Origin: Oscillibacter sp.
GTDB taxonomy: Bacteria; Bacillota; Clostridia; Oscillospirales; Oscillospiraceae
DNA length: 10,399 nucleotides
Assembly (NCBI GenBank): GCA_020025415.1
Contig: JAHHSB010000034.1
Location: 1 to 10,399 of the forward strand
Reading direction: 5' to 3'
In this document: piece by piece, positions 6,676 to 10,399 of the stretch
How positions within the stretch are numbered: the first letter of the stretch is position 1
Layout of the letters: the number at the start of each line of letters is the position of its first letter
Translations under genes and position numbers: made by a program
The notes under the pieces: generated by a model
What the model was told of the DNA's origin: nothing
The model's input: only the letters and a program-made list of their open reading frames with translations
Database searches by the model: none

Positions 6676-6939
6676 TCAGGCGTTTTTGAAAAGCTGGGCC
6701 TTTGCAACGCTTTTGGGATCCCAAATCAGCAAATACGCTACCCGGATTACCAGGGCCAGGGCCACCATGGACAGGCCCAGGAAGGCGCCGTTGAGCAGAT
6801 CGGAGGCGGCTGGGGTGAAATAGGCCGCCCCCGGCTCCAGGTACTCGAATACGGCGTCCCTCAGCCACATAAGGGCGGCGCCCCAGAACATCCAGCACAG
6901 GATCCCTACCCAGAGCTCCCGGGCGGCGGCGATGCCCAT
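6676..6939 (-). CDS. Small two-helix membrane protein, probably truncated at its 5' end
   Basis: I do not recognise the family. The 87 residues hold two hydrophobic segments, about 8-27 (rich in Trp and Leu) and about 50-73, with a polar loop between and a basic C-terminus. The ATG at 6939 has no ribosome site. The frame stays open upstream to a TGA at 7015-7017, and those 25 codons look coding: they continue as a Trp/Phe-rich segment with EHLWHREIVPWFPFLTAM at the junction. No ATG, GTG or TTG occurs in that extension; an ATG one codon beyond the TGA (ATG CTC TGA) also lacks a ribosome site. The ORF lies between the azlCD terminator and the bidirectional terminator with no visible promoter. 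It may be a decayed gene, or begin at a rare start such as the CTG at 6999. Confidence 0.45.
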   Translation of the reverse strand: MGIAAARELWVGILCWMFWGAALMWLRDAVFEYLEPGAAYFTPAASDLLNGAFLGLSMVALALVIRVAYLLIWDPKSVAKAQLFKNA

Positions 6940-7032
6940 GGCGGTGAGAAACGGGAACCAGGGTACGATCTCCCTGTGCCAGAGATGCTCAAACGCCAGT
7001 AGGACAGAGCCGCCTCAGAGCATCCGGGGCGC

Positions 7033-7068
7033 AAAAAGCCGCCCTACCGCAGAGGCCCGGCCGGGCGG
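7033..7068 (-). terminator. Intrinsic terminator of azlCD
   Basis: CCGCCC (7063-7068) and GGGCGG (7039-7044) form the outer stem around an 18-base GC-rich interior that can fold further; C and five T follow (7033-7037). It starts 13 bases after the azlD stop. Confidence 0.75.
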
Positions 7069-7081
7069 ATCAAAAAACAGT

Positions 7082-7408
7082 TCAGAATACCAACTGCACC
7101 AGCAGCATATAGCCGATGGTGCCGCCCAGAATGCTGAGGAGGGTAGAGCGCTTCCATAGCTGCAGCCCCGCCGTAAGGGCGACGCCCAGCAGCTCCGGCA
7201 GGCCGAAGGGAGCGGCGAGGAAGGACACGTCCTTGAGACAGTAGACGATGAGCATGCCCATGATGGCGCAGGGCAGCACCCTTCCCAGGTATTCCGCTGC
7301 CGGGGGCAGGCTCTGGCGGCGGCGCATGAGCAGGAAGGGCAAAAAGCGGGTAAGCATGGTGCAAAGGGCCATCACGGCCACCAGGGCCGCGGCGTGCAGG
7401 TCAATCAT
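7082..7408 (-). CDS. azlD: AzlD family amino-acid exporter small subunit
   Basis: The small integral membrane partner of AzlC; together they export branched-chain amino acids and analogues (AzlCD in Bacillus, BrnFE in Corynebacterium). The 108 residues match the family length and contain four hydrophobic segments, roughly 6-27, 40-60, 68-85 and 88-107. The N-terminal TMLTRFLPFLLM is typical of AzlD. The ATG at 7408 lies inside azlC (8-base overlap, ATGATTGA) with AGGAGG six bases upstream, so the two are translationally coupled, as expected for a two-subunit transporter. A terminator follows at once. Confidence 0.92.
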   Translation of the reverse strand: MIDLHAAALVAVMALCTMLTRFLPFLLMRRRQSLPPAAEYLGRVLPCAIMGMLIVYCLKDVSFLAAPFGLPELLGVALTAGLQLWKRSTLLSILGGTIGYMLLVQLVF

Positions 7409-8096
7409 CGGCGGCCTCCTCTATCTCCGGGACGTCCAGCCGCTTGCGGCAGGCCATCAGCCCCACGGTGATGCCCAGCATGGCCGGAATCAAAAATACG
7501 TCCGCGGGAAAAATCACCCGGCTCAGCGCCGTCATGCCCAGGCCCAGCAGGGCAGGCAGGTGCTGGCGGGAGGAGAGCCACTGCTCCACAAACACAGTGA
7601 CGAACAGGGCTGTCATGGAAAAGTCGATGCCTGTGGTGTCGAAGGGGATGATGGAGCCCAACAGCGCCCCCAGGGTGCCTCCCGCGACCCAGTAGCACTG
7701 GTCGAACACGGATACCAAAAAGCGGTACAGATGCGGGTCCTCTCCCCGGGGCACGGCCCCATCGCACAGCAGGGAATAGGTCTCGTCCGTGAGAGAGAAG
7801 AACAGGTATGGGGCCTTGGCTCCGGCGCCCCGGTACTTGTCCAGCATGGAAAGACTGTAAAAAATATGCCGGGCGTTGACCATCAGGGTGGTCAGAGCCG
7901 TCATGATCAGCGAGGCGCCCCCGGCCATCAGACTCACCCCCACATACTGGCAGGACCCGGCGTAGATGGTCAGGCACATCACCAGGGCCCAGCCTGCGCC
8001 GAAGCCGCTCTGGGAAAGCAGGATGCCAAAGCCCAGCCCCAGTACCAGATACCCCGCCATCACCGGCAGGGATTTTACAAAAGCCGCCCGAACCAA
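7401..8096 (-). CDS. azlC: AzlC family amino-acid exporter large subunit
   Basis: The large membrane subunit of the AzlCD exporter. The 231 residues carry several hydrophobic segments, with the family-typical N-terminus SLPVMAGYLVLGLGFGILL (9-27) and NARHIFYSLSM (74-84), close to the usual YNLRHLLYG-like motif. The TTG at 8096 is the nearest standard start, but its ribosome site GGAGAGGAG (8118-8126) is 21 bases away. An in-frame CTG at 8106-8108 sits 9 bases from that site and would add four residues (SRRL), so it may be the real start. A stop lies just upstream, and no ATG is available. A predicted promoter is at 8184-8212. The exact exported substrate cannot be told from sequence. Confidence 0.92.
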   Translation of the reverse strand: MVRAAFVKSLPVMAGYLVLGLGFGILLSQSGFGAGWALVMCLTIYAGSCQYVGVSLMAGGASLIMTALTTLMVNARHIFYSLSMLDKYRGAGAKAPYLFFSLTDETYSLLCDGAVPRGEDPHLYRFLVSVFDQCYWVAGGTLGALLGSIIPFDTTGIDFSMTALFVTVFVEQWLSSRQHLPALLGLGMTALSRVIFPADVFLIPAMLGITVGLMACRKRLDVPEIEEAADD

Positions 8097-8141
8097 GCGT
8101 CTGGACAGAGCGCGTCACTCCTCTCCGCAAAAGCCGCCCCG

Positions 8142-8156
8142 CCGCCGGGAAGGCGG
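8142..8156 (-). promoter_or_regulatory. Hairpin in the azlC leader
   Basis: CCGCC-TTCCC-GGCGG in the predicted 5' UTR of azlC, followed by GGGGCGGCTTTT. The last part could pair instead with the first arm and give a weak terminator with only four T. It ends about 34 bases before the candidate CTG start. Regulatory value uncertain. Confidence 0.3.
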
Positions 8157-8183
8157 ATTGGGTGGCAAAACGTCTAATTCAAG

Positions 8184-8212
8184 AAAATAACACACTCGCC
8201 GACAAAAAACAA
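8184..8212 (-). promoter_or_regulatory. Predicted promoter of azlCD
   Basis: TTGTTT (8207-8212), 17-bp spacer, TATTTT (8184-8189) with TGT directly before it as an extended -10. It implies a leader of about 70 nt. The gap 8109-8382 between azlC and smc holds this promoter and the divergent smc promoter, and no gene. Confidence 0.5.
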
Positions 8213-8258
8213 GCGCCCGGGGAAAAAGCCGTCCCCCCGTCCTTTCACAGATTTTACC

Positions 8259-8287
8259 TTGAAAAAGAAAGGCTTGTCTGGTATAGT
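8259..8287 (+). promoter_or_regulatory. Promoter of smc
   Basis: TTGAAA (8259-8264), 17-bp spacer, TATAGT (8282-8287), each one mismatch from consensus, with TGG directly before the -10. The best-scoring promoter by eye in the window. The predicted start near 8294 leaves a leader of about 90 nt. Confidence 0.8.
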
Positions 8288-8314
8288 ATTAAAATTAACC
8301 ATAGTATGGCCTGA

Positions 8315-8360
8315 CCGGGCCCGGACAGCCGACGCATTCCGGCGTCCTGCCCCGGCGGGG
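8315..8360 (+). promoter_or_regulatory. GC-rich hairpins in the smc leader
   Basis: Three adjacent elements: the palindrome CCGGGCCCGG (8315-8324), GACGC-ATTCCG-GCGTC (8331-8346) and CCCC-GGC-GGGG (8350-8360). None is followed by a T-run, so they are not terminators. The last ends about 11 bases before the ribosome site, so they could affect mRNA stability or ribosome access. Confidence 0.45.
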
Positions 8361-8382
8361 AACAGCTGCGAGAGGTGAGTTC

Positions 8383-10399
8383 GTGTACCTAAAAGCGTTG
8401 GAGATTCAGGGCTTTAAGTCCTTTCCTGAAAAGACGGTCCTCCAGTTTGCTGAGGATATTACCGCCATCGTGGGGCCCAACGGCTCCGGCAAATCCAATA
8501 TTTCCGACGCCATCCGCTGGGTCATGGGCGAGCAGAGTGCCAAGGGGCTCCGGGGCGCCAAGATGGAGGACGTGATCTTCGGCGGCACGGCCAAGCGGCC
8601 CCAGATGGGCTTTGCCCAGGTGACGCTGGTGATCGACAATACCGAGCATATCTTCCCCACCATGGAGGAGGCGGAGGTGGCTATTACCCGCCGCTATTAC
8701 CGCAGCGGGGAGAGTGAGTATTATATCAACCGCCAGTCCGTGCGATTGCGGGACGTGACGGAGCTGTTTTTGGACACCGGCATGGGCCGGGAGGGCTACT
8801 CCATCATCGGCCAGGGCAAGATCGACGAGATCCTGTCTACCCGCAGCGGCGACCGGCGGGAGATTTTTGAAGAGGCGGCGGGCATCTCCAAATACCGCCG
8901 CCGCAAGGAGGAGTCGGAGCGCAAGCTCCAGCGCACCGAGGAGAATCTGGTGCGCATCAATGACAAGATCGCCGAGCTGGAGCTCCAGGTGGAGCCTCTG
9001 CGGGATCAGGCAGAGAAGGCGAAAAAATACCTCATCCTCCGGGACGAGCTGCGCTTGCTGGAGATCTCCGTGTGGCTGACCAATCTGGATCAGCTCAAGG
9101 CTGACGCCCGGCAGCTGGAAGTGGACTTCCGGGCCGCCCAGGAAGAGCGGGACCGGGCCCGGGTGGCGCTGGACCAGCTCTATGCCCAGGGGGAGGAATA
9201 CGGCCGGAAGATGCAGGAAAAGGACCTGGAGGCGGAGGACCTCCGGGCCCAGACCGCCCAGCTGGACAGCGCCCTGAGCGAGGAGGATGCGGCGGTGGCG
9301 GTGCTGGAGAGCACCATCACCCACCAAGAGGAGAACCTGGAGCGCCTGAACCGGGAGCTGGCCGAGCAGGACAGCCGCTCCGGCGGCCTGGACCGGCAGA
9401 TCCAGGCCCTGGACGAGCGGGTAGCTGAGATCCGGGCCCAGGCCCACGGACTCAACGCCCGGCTGACGGAGCTGTTGGAAAAGGCCCGGGCCGCGGCGGA
9501 TTCTGCTGGCGGGGCTGGCAGCCAGGCAGAGGCTCTCCGGGGCCGGGAGGCTGTGGCCGTGGCGGCTGCAGCGGACGCCCGGGCGGAGGAAAAGGCCGTG
9601 GAGGCGGAAAACGGACAGATCCAGGTCCGCCGGGCCGCAGTGGCGGAGGAGCTTGCCGCCGCCCACGAGCGGCTGGACAGCGCCCGGGCCGAGGCAAAGG
9701 CCAACCGCCGCAGCCTGGACGACGCACGAGACGAGGCGGAGGCTGCCGCCAACGTTATCGCCGGGCACAACCTGAAAATGGAAGAGCGCAGCCGCCGGGC
9801 GGATGAGGCCGAGCAGGAAAAGCTCCGGCTGACCATGGACGCCGGGGCTCTGGATAGCCGCATTCGATTGCTTCGGGAGATGGAGCGGGAATACGAGGGC
9901 TTTTCCAAGGCTGTGCGCATCGTCATGCAGGCCAAGGGGAGCCTTCGGGGGATCCACGGCCCGGTGGCGGAGCTGATGAGCGTGGAGAGCCGCTATTCCG
10001 TGGCGCTGGAGATTGCCCTGGGCGGCGGCTTGCAGAATATCGTGGTGGATCGGGAAGAGGACGCCAAGGCCGCCATTGGCTTTTTGAAAAAGCGGGACGG
10101 GGGCCGGGCCACCTTCCTGCCCCTGAGCGCTATGCGGGGCGAGCTGCTCCGCCAGCCGGGGCTGGAGGAGGAGTACGGCTATGTAGGCCTGGCCTCGGAG
10201 CTGATCCACTTTGACCCCCGCTACCAGGGGGTGTTCCGCAACCTGCTGGGCCGCACCGTGGTGGCCGAGGACTTGGACTGCGGCATCGCTATGGCTCGGA
10301 AGTACCGCAACGCCTTCCGCATCGTCACCCTGGACGGCCAGGTCATCAACCGGGGCGGCTCCATGACCGGCGGCAGCGTCAGCCGCAGTGCCGGCGTGC
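8383..10399 (+). CDS. smc: Chromosome segregation protein Smc (3' end outside window)
   Basis: Smc is the ATPase of bacterial condensin; with ScpA and ScpB it organises and separates sister chromosomes. Visible are the first 672 residues of a protein usually near 1,190. The N-terminus MYLKALEIQGFKSF is diagnostic; Walker A is GPNGSGKS at 31-38, followed by SDAIRWVMGEQSAK, and GYSIIGQGKIDEIL at 138-151 and EEAAGISKYRRRK at 163-175 complete the head. A long Ala/Glu-rich coiled coil runs from about 170 to 505, interrupted by a Gly/Ser patch near 373-382. The hinge starts at about 519 (GSLRGIHGPVAELM), with GGGLQNIVV at 547-555 and NRGGSMTGGS at its end. The GTG at 8383 is chosen because AGAGGTGAG lies just upstream and it matches the conserved start. 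Walker B and the C-terminal head are beyond the edge. No rnc is adjacent upstream. Confidence 0.97.
   Translation, partial: MYLKALEIQGFKSFPEKTVLQFAEDITAIVGPNGSGKSNISDAIRWVMGEQSAKGLRGAKMEDVIFGGTAKRPQMGFAQVTLVIDNTEHIFPTMEEAEVAITRRYYRSGESEYYINRQSVRLRDVTELFLDTGMGREGYSIIGQGKIDEILSTRSGDRREIFEEAAGISKYRRRKEESERKLQRTEENLVRINDKIAELELQVEPLRDQAEKAKKYLILRDELRLLEISVWLTNLDQLKADARQLEVDFRAAQEERDRARVALDQLYAQGEEYGRKMQEKDLEAEDLRAQTAQLDSALSEEDAAVAVLESTITHQEENLERLNRELAEQDSRSGGLDRQIQALDERVAEIRAQAHGLNARLTELLEKARAAADSAGGAGSQAEALRGREAVAVAAAADARAEEKAVEAENGQIQVRRAAVAEELAAAHERLDSARAEAKANRRSLDDARDEAEAAANVIAGHNLKMEERSRRADEAEQEKLRLTMDAGALDSRIRLLREMEREYEGFSKAVRIVMQAKGSLRGIHGPVAELMSVESRYSVALEIALGGGLQNIVVDREEDAKAAIGFLKKRDGGRATFLPLSAMRGELLRQPGLEEEYGYVGLASELIHFDPRYQGVFRNLLGRTVVAEDLDCGIAMARKYRNAFRIVTLDGQVINRGGSMTGGSVSRSAGV

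Noticed and set aside
7015..7017. TGA as selenocysteine or tryptophan codon in the small membrane ORF
   Set aside because: larB, proB, proC, tepA and azlC all end in TGA, so it is a stop here, and I see no SECIS-like hairpin right after it. A nonsense change or a later start is simpler.
8389..10209. Long open frame antisense to smc (about 606 codons)
   Set aside because: It is the mirror of a clearly coding smc in GC-rich DNA. The product is low-complexity (Leu, Pro, His, Gln) without recognisable motifs, and smc is unambiguous on the other strand.

Overview
The window is GC-rich and densely coded, with strong AGGAGG-type ribosome binding sites, some GTG and other non-ATG starts, and ATGA stop/start overlaps. 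The gene set is nickel-pincer (lar) cofactor genes, proBAC, a TepA/ClpP-like protease, azlCD and a bacterial smc. Together these suggest a high-GC Bacillota, most likely a gut-type Clostridia lineage such as Oscillospiraceae. This is an inference from style and content, not from a marker gene.

Layout. Positions 1-2680 (minus strand) hold larE-larB-larC, a compact operon for the nickel-pincer nucleotide cofactor; larC runs off the left edge. Positions 2681-2888 hold the operon's promoter, an inverted repeat at the predicted transcription start, and a strong intrinsic terminator that lies before larE. Positions 2889-5794 (minus) hold proB-proA-proC, a complete proline pathway from glutamate, read from a consensus extended -10 promoter. 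Positions 5922-6629 (plus) hold a TepA/ClpP-like serine protease, closed by a bidirectional terminator. Positions 6676-7014 (minus) hold a small two-helix membrane ORF whose natural start seems to be lost; it lies between two terminators. Positions 7082-8108 (minus) hold azlC-azlD, an amino-acid exporter pair. From 8383 to the right edge (plus) is the 5' two thirds of smc, with its own strong promoter and a GC-hairpin leader.

How the genes work together. LarB carboxylates and hydrolyses nicotinic acid adenine dinucleotide, LarE inserts sulfur, and LarC loads nickel, giving the cofactor of lactate racemase (LarA) and its relatives. No larA-type enzyme is visible here. ProB, ProA and ProC convert glutamate to proline. 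AzlC and AzlD form one exporter. TepA and Smc are housekeeping genes not obviously tied to their neighbours.

No mobile element, CRISPR array, tRNA or rRNA was seen, and I found no clearly new multi-gene system. The most interesting parts are the lar leader (terminator in the 5' UTR plus a repeated 9-nt motif), the three-cysteine form of LarE, the His-rich tract of LarC, and the start-less membrane ORF trapped between terminators.
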